From assembly GCF_011040385.1 (NCBI RefSeq), contig NZ_JAAIKB010000004.1, forward strand, positions 124,001 through 188,000: DNA of 64,000 bases, written 5' to 3'. Position numbers and translations under genes: made by a program. This document shows positions 49,668 to 58,263 of this stretch, in pieces. Under the pieces are notes generated by a model that saw nothing but the letters and a program-made list of their open reading frames with translations, did not search any database and had not been told where the DNA came from. Each line of letters opens with the position of its first letter. Position 1 is the first letter of the stretch. The DNA is from Falsiroseomonas algicola (GTDB taxonomy: Bacteria > Pseudomonadota > Alphaproteobacteria > Acetobacterales > Acetobacteraceae).

Positions 49668-50696
49668 ATGGGGCAGCATCGCTTTCCCAGCCGTTACGGC
49701 GCCCTGTTGCTGCTGGCCCTGGCGGCGATGCCGGCCCGGGCCGAGATGCTCGCGGTCGCCACGCCGGACGGCAGTTGCACGCTGCACGCGGCGCCGGACG
49801 GCACGGCGCAACAACTGGCAGACAGGCTTGCGACGGAGGCCGAGGCCATCCGCGGCATGGGCGCGCGGCTGCTGGCCGATGCCGCCGCCATGCGCCTGGC
49901 CCCGGCCCGCGAACACGTCCCGCGCTTCGGTGACTGGGCCTATGGCTGGGTGCAGAGCTACGTCACCTCCTACCGCGTCCTCGCCCGAGGCGCGGTGGGC
50001 CTCGCGGATGCCCTGGCCGGTCGGGGCGAGATCCCCGACGCCGCGGCGATCGCGGAGGAGATGGCCGCGCCCATCCGCCTGGAATTCCGCAACCGCGTCC
50101 TGGCCCCGGCGCTGGAGAATGGCGGCTTCGCGGCAGACCTCTCCCATGTCGGTGCCGTGGTCGATGCCGAATGGGCCGCCGTGCTGGCGCGCGCCATCCG
50201 GGCCTTGCGGGCGCTGCCCCCGGCACCGGGCCCGGCCAGCATCCTCATCGACCTGCCCGCGGTCGCGCAGCCCCTGGCACCGGCCCTGCTGGCGGCGACG
50301 CCGGATGACCCGATGGCAGTGATTGCGGAGGAAGGGTCGGATTCCAGCATGGTGTTCATGCGCTCCCTCCGCCCCATGGCCGCACGGCTGGGCGCCGTGG
50401 TGGTGCGCGTCAGCGAGGCTGGATCCCTGGTCGCGACCGGCGGCGCCTTCGGCTACGCCCTCGCGGGCCTGCCCGGCACGGTGGTGGGGCTCGCCGGCGG
50501 CATCGGTGCCTCCTGGGGCATCGACTGGCTGTTCAACAAGCTGGATGCCACGCTGAACCGTGCGGCCTTCGAGGCGCAGGCCCTGGACGCCATCGGCAAT
50601 GCCGAACGCCGCCTGGCGGCGGAGGCCGACAAGGCCGTCGCCGCCGCCCTGCAGGCGCGGCTGGACGCGCTGGCTCGCCGGGCGACCTGCCCATGA
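49668..50696 (+). CDS. Exported/membrane-anchored protein of unknown function
   Basis: 342 residues from ATG 49668. Signal peptide to about 24 (AAMPARAE); a helical mature part with TEAEAIRGMGARLLADAAAM, WVQSYVTSYRVLARG and AEWAAVLARAIRALRALP; a hydrophobic Gly-rich stretch GGAFGYALAGLPGTVVGLAG near 265-290; then coiled-coil-like helices to the end. I know no family. Its stop overlaps the second mitofilin-like gene by 4 nt, so both belong to one operon. Confidence 0.62.
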   Translation: MGQHRFPSRYGALLLLALAAMPARAEMLAVATPDGSCTLHAAPDGTAQQLADRLATEAEAIRGMGARLLADAAAMRLAPAREHVPRFGDWAYGWVQSYVTSYRVLARGAVGLADALAGRGEIPDAAAIAEEMAAPIRLEFRNRVLAPALENGGFAADLSHVGAVVDAEWAAVLARAIRALRALPPAPGPASILIDLPAVAQPLAPALLAATPDDPMAVIAEEGSDSSMVFMRSLRPMAARLGAVVVRVSEAGSLVATGGAFGYALAGLPGTVVGLAGGIGASWGIDWLFNKLDATLNRAAFEAQALDAIGNAERRLAAEADKAVAAALQARLDALARRATCP

Positions 50697-51421
50697 TGCC
50701 CCTGCCCGCGCCACCGGCGGAGGAAGCGACCACGCCGATCGATGACCCGCCGCAGCCCCTGCCGCCACGCCAGGGCCGGGCCGCGCTGCTGCTGTCCGGC
50801 AGCGCCGTCATCCTGGCCGCGGCGGCGCTGTTCGTAGCGCTCGATCGACCCCTGCCACCCATGGTCTCCCCGGCCGCCGCGGTGATGCCCGCACCCTTGC
50901 CGGCCGATGCACCCCTGCCCCTGATCGGGATCGAATTGCTGCTGCCCCATTTGCCGCGCAGCGCCCCCTTCCCGCGCGCCCTGGCGCTGGCGCTGGCCTT
51001 CGCGGCTGGCGATCCGGAGGCGAGCGCGCTGCTGGCGCCGCTGCAGGCCGTGGCACCGCAGGGCGCGCCCCTGGTGCGGCACCTGGCCGACACCTTCGGC
51101 GATGCCGCGGAAGCCGCGGTGCTGGCGGAGATGGGGCTCGCGCCCGATGCCGGCTGGCTGGCCCGCCGCGCCGCCGCCACCATGCGCTTCGGCGCCAGCC
51201 TCGGCAGCGCCGGCACACCCACCCTCGCCGCCGTCCAGGCCGCCTCCGCAGCCCTGGCCGGCGGCGACCTGACGGCCGCGGAGCGCGCGCTGGAAGGCCT
51301 GCCACCCGCCCCCACCGCCGCGCTCCGCCCGTGGCGGGAGGGGCTGCAACGGCGCCTCGCCGCGGATGAGGCCGCGCGAAACCTGGCCGCGCTCGCGCTG
51401 CAACGGGTGGCGATGCAATGA
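50693..51421 (+). CDS. Mitofilin-like membrane protein (2)
   Basis: 242 residues: cytoplasmic Pro-rich start, TM about 28-48, then an all-helical periplasmic part. The end (about 185-240: 'AALAGGDLTAAERALEGLP', 'W..GLQRRLAADEAARNLAALALQR') follows the same pattern as the end of the protein at 44501-45370. It lacks that protein's long coiled coil. It overlaps both neighbours by 4 nt. Probable periplasmic scaffold; the mitofilin link needs a profile search. Confidence 0.5.
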   Translation: MMPLPAPPAEEATTPIDDPPQPLPPRQGRAALLLSGSAVILAAAALFVALDRPLPPMVSPAAAVMPAPLPADAPLPLIGIELLLPHLPRSAPFPRALALALAFAAGDPEASALLAPLQAVAPQGAPLVRHLADTFGDAAEAAVLAEMGLAPDAGWLARRAAATMRFGASLGSAGTPTLAAVQAASAALAGGDLTAAERALEGLPPAPTAALRPWREGLQRRLAADEAARNLAALALQRVAMQ

Positions 51422-51834
51422 GCGCGGCGCCCTTCAACTGGCGCGGCGTCGTGGCGCGGGCGCTGTTCAGCCTGTTCATCGTCTTCGCGGTCTACAACCC
51501 ATCCGGCACCTCCTACCTGCATTGGGTACTCGGCGGCTTCGACTGGTTCTGGGCCAAGCTCGCCGTGGGCGCCGTGCTGACCACCATCCTGCTGCTGCTG
51601 TGGAAGACGACGATGGGCGTGCTCGGGCGGCTCGGCGTCGCGCTCGTCATGATGTTCTCGATCGGCGCCAGCATCACCCTGGCGCAACTCACCGGCCAGA
51701 CGCTGTTCGATGGAGCGACGCTGCTCATCTGGGCGCTGGTCAGCATCGCCGCGGTGTTCACCGCCGGCCTTTCCTACTCCCACCTCGATCATCGCCTGAC
51801 CGGCATCACCCATACGGAGGAGGTCAAGAAGTGA
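51418..51834 (+). CDS. DUF6524-like four-helix membrane protein
   Basis: 138 residues, four hydrophobic helices. Conserved-looking FNWRGVVARALFSLFIVFAVYNPSG, SYLHWVLGG and a FWAKLAVGAVL helix. This matches my memory of DUF6524. Function unknown. Its stop overlaps the GTG of the carbonic-anhydrase-like gene in GTGA. Confidence 0.7.
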   Translation: MSAAPFNWRGVVARALFSLFIVFAVYNPSGTSYLHWVLGGFDWFWAKLAVGAVLTTILLLLWKTTMGVLGRLGVALVMMFSIGASITLAQLTGQTLFDGATLLIWALVSIAAVFTAGLSYSHLDHRLTGITHTEEVKK

Positions 51835-52745
51835 CCGCTGCATCCCCCGACACGTCCAAGGCGGACGCCTTCGTCCTCAGCTGCATCGACCCGCGGCTGG
51901 TGGATGACGTGACGCAGCTGCTGGCCACCATGGGCCGCGCCAACCGCTACAGCGAGATGCGGATCGCCGGCGCGGCGCTCGCCGCGGTGGACCAGAACCG
52001 CCCGGGCTGGAACACCGCGGTATGGGAGAACCTGGCGGCGTCCCGCCAGCTGCATGGCGTGCGGCGGGTGATCATCATCAACCATCGCGACTGCGGCGCG
52101 ATGAACCTCTGGGCCGGCCGCAACCTGGCCGCGGACCCGGCGGATGAGCAGCGCCAGCACCAGGCGGTGATGGACCGCGCGGCGGCGGAAGTGCTGCGCC
52201 GGCACCCCGACATGGCGGTGGAATTGCACCTGATGGCGCTGGACGGCAGCACCCAGCGCCTGCCCTGCGCGGCCTGCGCCACCTCAGCTTCGGGCCTGCG
52301 CGCGGAAGGCGTAGCGCCCCCCGCCGCGCCACCTGCCGGCGCCCCGGCCTTCGCGGAGCTGGTTCGGCTGCGGCTCTCCGCCGGGCTTGCGGATGCGGAG
52401 GCCGAGCGCAGCCTGCTGGCCGAGGGTGTCACGCGCTATGGCCTGACCGCCGCGGAGGCCCGCGCCACCCTGGCGGCTGAGGCCACGCGCCACGGCGCGA
52501 CGCCGAGCACCGCTGCACGCCAAGTCCTCGTTTTCCTGCGCGCCCAGGCGGATGCGCGTGGCCGCGTCTCCCGCCGCGATGTCGGTCACGCGGCCGCGCT
52601 GTATCACGGACTGGCAGGCAGCCAGGGGAGCCGCGCAGAGGCGGAAAAGGCGGTCGCGAGGCTGATGGCGGCGGAAGGCCTGGCGCCTCGGCCCGATGGC
52701 ATGCTGCGCACGACCACCTGGTACCGCCGCATGGCGGAGGCGTAG
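51831..52745 (+). CDS. Beta-carbonic-anhydrase-like protein with a C-terminal helical domain
   Basis: 304 residues from GTG 51831 with GGAGGAGG 7 nt upstream. The N-terminal half (about 10-160) has the beta-CA zinc pattern: C18-x-D20-x-R22 (SCIDPR) and H85-x2-C88 (NHRDC). A Pro/Ala linker near 165-172 leads to a helical domain matching the stand-alone protein at 47350-47784. It could hydrate CO2 or be a regulatory zinc protein; other active-site residues need modelling. No signal peptide, so cytoplasmic. Confidence 0.75.
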   Translation: MTAASPDTSKADAFVLSCIDPRLVDDVTQLLATMGRANRYSEMRIAGAALAAVDQNRPGWNTAVWENLAASRQLHGVRRVIIINHRDCGAMNLWAGRNLAADPADEQRQHQAVMDRAAAEVLRRHPDMAVELHLMALDGSTQRLPCAACATSASGLRAEGVAPPAAPPAGAPAFAELVRLRLSAGLADAEAERSLLAEGVTRYGLTAAEARATLAAEATRHGATPSTAARQVLVFLRAQADARGRVSRRDVGHAAALYHGLAGSQGSRAEAEKAVARLMAAEGLAPRPDGMLRTTTWYRRMAEA

Positions 52746-52747
52746 GC

Positions 52748-53143
52748 CTACACCGCCCCGGCCGCGCGCGCCGCCTGGGTGATGCGCGCGGCCATGGCCT
52801 GCAGCGGGCGGTTGTCGGCCAGGCTGAACATGAAGGCGTTCTCCGCGAAGGCGTCGCGGAGGTAGTGGCCCGTCGGCGCCGGCGCGCCCGCATAGGTCAG
52901 CCGCAGGAACTGCACCAGCAGCAGCGACCGCACGAGGTGCACGCCGACCAGGCTACGCAGCAGGATCGTCGTCTCCATCTCCCGCTCCAGATGCGACAGC
53001 AGGTTCACCGCCGTGAACCAGGGGCCATGCCGCAGGATGCGCAGCCGGTCCGCATGCAGCACCAGGTGGCCGCCCATGCCGTGCAGCGATGCCAGCACGG
53101 GATCCGGCTTCCAGCCCCTGCCCCGCGCCACAGCCTGCGCCAT
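52748..53143 (-). CDS. PH-like domain protein of unknown function
   Basis: 131 residues starting MAQAVARGRGWKP. The region HLVLHADRLRILRHG, then ETTILLRSLVGVHLVRSLLLVQFLRLTYAG and DAFAENAFMFSLADNRPLQ, reads like a bacterial PH-type strand-helix fold. No signal or TM. Only 2 nt separate it from the carbonic-anhydrase-like gene, tail to tail. Function unknown. Confidence 0.6.
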   Translation of the reverse strand: MAQAVARGRGWKPDPVLASLHGMGGHLVLHADRLRILRHGPWFTAVNLLSHLEREMETTILLRSLVGVHLVRSLLLVQFLRLTYAGAPAPTGHYLRDAFAENAFMFSLADNRPLQAMAARITQAARAAGAV

Positions 53144-53222
53144 CGCCGATCCTCCTGATGCGCGCAGGAATCACCGGGCCCCGTCAATGCCGGGTTAAGC
53201 GCGCAGGGCGCAGGCTGCGGCC

Positions 53223-54035
53223 ATGGAGCTGCTGACCCTTCTGCACGGCCTGCCGAGCGCGGCCGTCTATGCGGCCTTCATGGGCGCCGCGGCCATGGTG
53301 GCGGCCCTGGGCTGCGCCGCGCTGGCGCCGCTGGCGCGCATCCCGCAGACCAAGGAACACATCGACATCGCCATGCGCACCACCGGCGCGGTGATGGCGG
53401 CGCTGACGCTCATCCTCGCCTTCTGCGCCGTGCAGGCACGCGGCCAGGCGAACGACGCGCAGCGCCTGGTTGCGCTGGAGGTCGCGGCGATTGGTACGGT
53501 GGCGCGCATCGCGGACCGCGCCGGACCATCCGGCCATGCGCTGCGGCAGGAACTTGCCGCCTATGCGCGCAGCATCGCCGCGGACGAATTCCCGGCCATG
53601 GTCAGCAGCGGCCGGCACGCCACCACGCAGGGCTTGCTGGAACGGCTGGAGGCCGGCTTCTACCAGTTGGCCGCAACGGCGCCGGAAGTGCTGGCCACGG
53701 ACATGCTGCAGGAATTCGACGACATGGACGGCGCGCGAGAGAGGCGGCTGGAGGGCGCGCGGATCGGCCTGCCGCAGGAATTCTGGATGCTGATCCTGGT
53801 GCTGTTCGGCCTGCTGGCGCTGACCGGCGCTCTCTATCCGCCGCGCCTGCACACGGTGGCGATGCTGGCGGTGCAGGCGGCTGGCGTCGGCGCACTGATC
53901 GCCTTCGTTTTCCTGATGGACCAGCCCTTCCGCAGCAGCGTCGGCGTTTCCGCCAGCCCCTACCAGACGCTGTCGCAGAGCCTGGCGCACCGCGCCGCCG
54001 CCATCCCCGGCAGCACGCGCCACGCCAGGCCCTGA
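53223..54035 (+). CDS. DUF4239 (bestrophin-like) membrane protein (2)
   Basis: 270 residues. Hydrophobic segments about 15-40, 55-75, 182-205 and 210-232, with a central helical loop (ALRQELAAYARSIAADEFPAM). The topology matches that of the DUF4239 protein at 48187-48987, though sequences have diverged. It has its own promoter region of 79 bp. It ends the 44.5-54 kb cluster. Confidence 0.72.
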   Translation: MELLTLLHGLPSAAVYAAFMGAAAMVAALGCAALAPLARIPQTKEHIDIAMRTTGAVMAALTLILAFCAVQARGQANDAQRLVALEVAAIGTVARIADRAGPSGHALRQELAAYARSIAADEFPAMVSSGRHATTQGLLERLEAGFYQLAATAPEVLATDMLQEFDDMDGARERRLEGARIGLPQEFWMLILVLFGLLALTGALYPPRLHTVAMLAVQAAGVGALIAFVFLMDQPFRSSVGVSASPYQTLSQSLAHRAAAIPGSTRHARP

Positions 54036-54038
54036 CGA

Positions 54039-55655
54039 TCAGGGCAGCAGCGGCATCTCCAGCCGGCAGCCCGCCGCGCCCGTGCGCAGCGCGATGGCGA
54101 TGGGCCGCGCCTCCGCCCCCGTGGCGCGGCGGGGATCGGTGCCGGTACCGGGGTTGATCGGATGCGCAGGGAAGCAGGCCCCGGCGATGGACAGGCGCAA
54201 CGCCTCCCCGGGCTGCAGCGTGATGCAGAGCGGGCGCATCGCGAGGCGGAGTCCGGAGACGGCGCCGGCGTCGATCCGCGCATGGGCCTGGGACAGCGCC
54301 ATGACGCGCCCTTCCCGCGTCACCAGCGACAGGGTCGCGTTGAGGTCGAAGGATTCCGCGTCCGTCTCCGCCGCCAGCACCACGGCGGGATCGCCGGCAT
54401 AGGTGACGGGCGCGGCGACGGGCGCGCTGGTGAAGCAGGCGATGTCGAAGCGCGCATCGATCTCCGCCCGGTCGCGCCAGCCCTGCCCCGCGCCATGCGC
54501 GAGCCCGAAGGCCGGCACGGGCCGCCAGGGATCGTGCACGAAGCGCTCCCAGCCCTCGGCCGAGGGCGCATCGGCCACCAGCGCGCCGTCGTCGTTGCGC
54601 ATGGCGGCAAGGCCGTTGCCGGCGCAGTGCAGCACCTGGCGCGGCCCCTCCGGCCAGGCCTCGAACAGCCGCCAGCCGCTTGTGCCGAGGTCGAAGAGCC
54701 GCACGGCAGGCTCCCGCATCCAGGGCGCGGGGTCGTGGCCCTTCAGCGCATGGTCGAAGAAGTCCACCTGCATCCCGTCGATGCCGCTCAGCGCCGCCGG
54801 GCCGAAATCCGTGCCCGCCCCCTGCGGCGCCCAGGCGAGATGCGTCCAGGGCCCGATGACGAGGTGCCCGCCGAGATGCCGGAACCCCGCCACCGTCCCC
54901 GCCAGGTGGTAGTCGAACCAGCCGCCGGTGAAGAAGGCCGGCACGGCGGGCCGGGCCTCGCCGATCAGCGCGGCCGATGACGCCTGCCGCACATAGGGAT
55001 GCTCCGCCCCCGCTTCCCGCCACAGCGCGTAGTGGCTGTAGCCCGCATGCTTGCGCAGCACGCTGGGGTCCGCCGGCACGGGGCCATCGAAGCGCATCCC
55101 GCCATTGGCCGCCGCCGCCAGCTCCGCGAAGGCTTCCGGATCATCCGCCCGCTTCGCCATCAGCGCCGCCATCTGCGCGGCCCAATAGGCGCTGCCGCCC
55201 AGCGTGAAGGCGCCACCCGGCGCGATGCGCTCCTTGTAGAAATCCCAGAGCGCCATGGCGGGCGCGATCGCCTTAAGCGCCGGCGGGGATTGCGAGAGCG
55301 CCAGCGTCTGTGCCGCCCCCTGGTAGGAGAAGCCATACATCCCGACCACGCCGGAGGAGCCCGGCAGCCCCGCCGCCCAGGCGATGCTCTCCGCGCCATC
55401 CTCGACCTCCGCCGAATAGGGCAGGAACCTGCCCTCCGACGTCCCGGCGCCGCGCACATCCTGGATGACAGTGATGAAGCCCCGCGCCGCATACCAGGCG
55501 GGATGCGCGTACACGACCGTCGAGGCGATGCCGCGCCCATAGGGTTGGCGCATCAGCAGCACCGGATGCGGCCCGGGCGAGGCCGGACGCCACACCGCGG
55601 CATCCAGCCGCGTGCCGTCCGCGAGGCGCATCGAGACCGTGTCGTCGGGCCGCAT
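54039..55655 (-). CDS. CocE/NonD family alpha/beta hydrolase
   Basis: 538 residues from ATG 55655 in a TGATG overlap with the upstream FAD-oxidase stop. Peptidase S15-like core: RQPYGRG, DVRGAGTSEGRF, nucleophile in MYGFSYQGA, then the C-terminal jelly-roll X-Pro-dipeptidyl part with INPGTGTDPRRATGAEARP. CocE-type members hydrolyse esters or amides. Its coupling to a FAD-linked oxidase suggests a shared small-molecule pathway. Confidence 0.9.
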   Translation of the reverse strand: MRPDDTVSMRLADGTRLDAAVWRPASPGPHPVLLMRQPYGRGIASTVVYAHPAWYAARGFITVIQDVRGAGTSEGRFLPYSAEVEDGAESIAWAAGLPGSSGVVGMYGFSYQGAAQTLALSQSPPALKAIAPAMALWDFYKERIAPGGAFTLGGSAYWAAQMAALMAKRADDPEAFAELAAAANGGMRFDGPVPADPSVLRKHAGYSHYALWREAGAEHPYVRQASSAALIGEARPAVPAFFTGGWFDYHLAGTVAGFRHLGGHLVIGPWTHLAWAPQGAGTDFGPAALSGIDGMQVDFFDHALKGHDPAPWMREPAVRLFDLGTSGWRLFEAWPEGPRQVLHCAGNGLAAMRNDDGALVADAPSAEGWERFVHDPWRPVPAFGLAHGAGQGWRDRAEIDARFDIACFTSAPVAAPVTYAGDPAVVLAAETDAESFDLNATLSLVTREGRVMALSQAHARIDAGAVSGLRLAMRPLCITLQPGEALRLSIAGACFPAHPINPGTGTDPRRATGAEARPIAIALRTGAAGCRLEMPLLP

Positions 55656-57043
55656 CACAGCGCCTTCCGCAGCGACCAGCCGCTGGTGGGCAGATCAACG
55701 CCCGCGCGGGAATCCTCCGGCGCATCGAAGACCAGCTTGCCGGGGTTGAGCAGGTTCTTCGGGTCCATCACGCGCTTGAACACGGCGTCCCGCGCATCGA
55801 ACTGCTTGATGCCGACCTTCTTGACGGAGGAGCTGTGCGAATTGGCCACGCTCACGCCCTCCGCCTGCATCGCCTGCACCAGCGCCGCCATCTGCGCCTC
55901 GCTCTCATACAGCACCGCCGGCGTGCCCATGGCGAGCAGCTTGCCGCCGGTGCGTTCGAGCTCCAGCCGCATCGGTGCCTCCGGATAGCGCGCATGCACG
56001 CGACCGATGGAGCCGACCAAATCCTCGGTCGGGAAGAGGCCCATGACGCCGGTGAAGCGCGGGTCGCTCTTCTGGATGTGGATGTTGGAATGGCCCCAGG
56101 AGAATTCATAGAGCGGCGCCCCATAGGGCCCCTCGCCCTCCGCGCTGTCGCTGGCCACGATGCCGCCATGCTCCGCCACCAATTGACGAAAGGCGTCCAT
56201 GAAGGGCGCGGCGATGAGACAGGAGACCATGGAGTGGCCATCCGGCACGATCGTGCCCATGGGCTTAATCAGGCGCGGGATGGGCCAGCCCTGGATGCTG
56301 ACCAGCTTGCGGATGATCGCATCCTCCTGCGCCAGTTGCACGCCGAAGCGCACGGCCTGCATGAAGTCCGGGAAGGCGGCCAGGCATTCGCGCCATTCCC
56401 AGGCGGGCGCGAGCGGCATCTCGCATTCCAGGATCACGGCATTGGCGCCATAGGCGTGGTGCACCAGGGCGATGTCGGCGCCGCGCAGCTCCACCACGCG
56501 CGGCTCCTCCTCCATGCTCATCACCTCCAGCGCCAGGATGTTGCCCTTGTCGGCCAGCATCCCCCAGACGCATGACCCGATGCCGGCATGGCCGCCGGAG
56601 ATGAAGCCCGCGATGGTGGCGCTGCGCTTGGTGGAGGGGTGGATGCGAAGCTCCCAGCCCTGCGGCCGCGTCGCGGCATCGACATCGATGCACATGGTCC
56701 CCGCCTTCACCCGCACCACGCCGGGCTTCTGCCAGACCACGCCGGCGAAGCCCGTCATGTCCAGCAGCACGCCGCCTTCCAGCGGCACGGATTGCCCGAA
56801 ATTCGCCGTGCCCCCGCCCCGCGGCGTGACCGGCAGGCCGAGCCGGCAGGCGGCGGAGAGCACGCGGGCGATCTCCTCCCGCGTCCGCGGCGTCACGATC
56901 ACCTCCGCGAACTTGTCCTTCAGCGCCTTGCGCAGCATGGGGGAGACGGCGAAGCGGTCCCGGCTGCGGAGCCTGACGGCGGCGGGATCGGTGATGCAGG
57001 GGACATCCCCGATGGCGGCGGCGAAGGCGGCGATGCGGTCCAT
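55655..57043 (-). CDS. FAD-linked oxidase (GlcD/VAO family), paralogue A
   Basis: 462 residues from ATG 57043; longer in-frame starts extend through unconserved sequence. PCMH-type FAD domain with LPVTPRGGGTANFGQSVPL, STKRSATIAGFISGGHAGIGS and HAYGANAVILE, then an oxidase C-terminal domain ending MDPKNLLNPGKL. It is a paralogue of 59861-61252. It oxidises an alpha-hydroxy acid or phenolic substrate; which is unknown. First gene of an operon with the CocE-like hydrolase. Confidence 0.88.
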   Translation of the reverse strand: MDRIAAFAAAIGDVPCITDPAAVRLRSRDRFAVSPMLRKALKDKFAEVIVTPRTREEIARVLSAACRLGLPVTPRGGGTANFGQSVPLEGGVLLDMTGFAGVVWQKPGVVRVKAGTMCIDVDAATRPQGWELRIHPSTKRSATIAGFISGGHAGIGSCVWGMLADKGNILALEVMSMEEEPRVVELRGADIALVHHAYGANAVILECEMPLAPAWEWRECLAAFPDFMQAVRFGVQLAQEDAIIRKLVSIQGWPIPRLIKPMGTIVPDGHSMVSCLIAAPFMDAFRQLVAEHGGIVASDSAEGEGPYGAPLYEFSWGHSNIHIQKSDPRFTGVMGLFPTEDLVGSIGRVHARYPEAPMRLELERTGGKLLAMGTPAVLYESEAQMAALVQAMQAEGVSVANSHSSSVKKVGIKQFDARDAVFKRVMDPKNLLNPGKLVFDAPEDSRAGVDLPTSGWSLRKAL

Positions 57044-57155
57044 GCGAACTCCGATGGCGAGGCGTCCTGCCCCCGGGGCAGCAAGACCCGTGCCCGTCGC
57101 GCCATCGCGGTCGCGCGGCCCAGGCGGGCGCCATGCTGCCCATGCCATGGGCGGG

Positions 57156-57165
57156 TTGCATGCAA
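57156..57165. promoter_or_regulatory. Palindrome TTGCATGCAA in a 230-bp divergent region
   Basis: A perfect 10-bp palindrome followed by GCTGC, located 113 bp upstream of the FAD-oxidase start and 109 bp upstream of the ABC binding-protein start. The complementary strand reads GCTTGCATGCAA, sharing GCTTGCA with the inverted repeat at 61282. The rest of the region has no recognisable gene. Confidence 0.4.
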
Positions 57166-57273
57166 GCTGCACAGCGGGACGCCAGCCGGGCTCGCCCCGC
57201 CAGGGCGGATGGCAGGCGCGCCGCGGCATGGCGATTGCAACCCTCCATCCCTGATCGGCAGGGGAATGCACCC

Positions 57274-58260
57274 ATGGGTCTTCGCAACTGGATCACGCGG
57301 CTGGGGGCGGCCGCGCTGGCCCTGACAGGCGCCAGCGCCGCGGCGCAGGAACGCATCACCTTCGTGACCTCCTGGCGCGCCCAGGCGGAACAGGGCGGCT
57401 ACTACCAGGCGCAGGAGAAGGGCTTCTACCGCGAATGCGGGCTGAACCTCGTCATCCGCCAGGGCGGCCCCTCGATCGACCCCGTTCAGCTGCTGGTCGG
57501 CGGCGCGGTGGAAATCGGCCTTTCCTCCGTCAGCGACGCCACCTTCCACATGCACCAGGCGGGCTTCCCCGCCCGCGCCGTCATGGCCGCCTTCCAGCGC
57601 ACGCCGCAGATCCTGATGGCGCATCCCGATAGCGGGATCGAGCGCTTCGAGGATATGCGCGGCAAGCCCATCATGATCGCGGGCAGCGCGCGCAACGCCT
57701 ATTGGCCCTTCCTCCGCAGCCGCTACGGCTTCACCGACAGCCAGATCCGCAACTACACCGGCCAGATGGCGGCCTTCCTCGCGGACCGCAACGCCATCCA
57801 GCAGGGCCTCATCACCAACGAGCCGAATCTCGCCACCCAGGCGCTCGGCCGCCCGCCCAAGGTCTTCATGATCGCCGACAGCGGCTATGGCACCTACGGC
57901 TCCGTCGTCGTCGTCGGCCAGGCGCTGATCGACCGGCGGCCGGAGCTCGTGCAGTGCTTCGTCCAGGCCTCCGTCCGCGGCTGGACCGACTACCTCGCCG
58001 ATCCGACCGCCGGCTTCGCCGCAGTGGCACGGGAGAATCCCCAGAACACGCCGGAGATCATGCGCAACGCCTTCGACAGCCTGCGCCGCGCCAACATCGT
58101 GGAGACGGAGGAGACGCGCATCCACGGCGTCGGCACCATGAGCGATGCGCGCTGGCAATCCCATTACGAGGCACTCGCCCGCGAAGGCATCGTCCAGCCC
58201 GGCTTCGACTGGCGCCGCGCCTATACGCTGCGCTTCCTGAACCGCGCCACGGGCAGCTGA
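57274..58260 (+). CDS. NMT1/THI5-like ABC transporter substrate-binding protein
   Basis: 328 residues; signal peptide to about 25 (GASAAAQ). NMT1-like features: ERITFVTSWRAQAEQGGYYQAQEKGFYRECGLNLVI, GAVEIGLSSVSDA and FEDMRGKPIMIAG. The ATG follows AGGGGAATGCACCC. It should bind a small organic compound such as a pyrimidine or riboflavin-type precursor or sulfonate. The permease follows after 3 nt. Confidence 0.92.
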   Translation: MGLRNWITRLGAAALALTGASAAAQERITFVTSWRAQAEQGGYYQAQEKGFYRECGLNLVIRQGGPSIDPVQLLVGGAVEIGLSSVSDATFHMHQAGFPARAVMAAFQRTPQILMAHPDSGIERFEDMRGKPIMIAGSARNAYWPFLRSRYGFTDSQIRNYTGQMAAFLADRNAIQQGLITNEPNLATQALGRPPKVFMIADSGYGTYGSVVVVGQALIDRRPELVQCFVQASVRGWTDYLADPTAGFAAVARENPQNTPEIMRNAFDSLRRANIVETEETRIHGVGTMSDARWQSHYEALAREGIVQPGFDWRRAYTLRFLNRATGS

Positions 58261-58263
58261 GCC

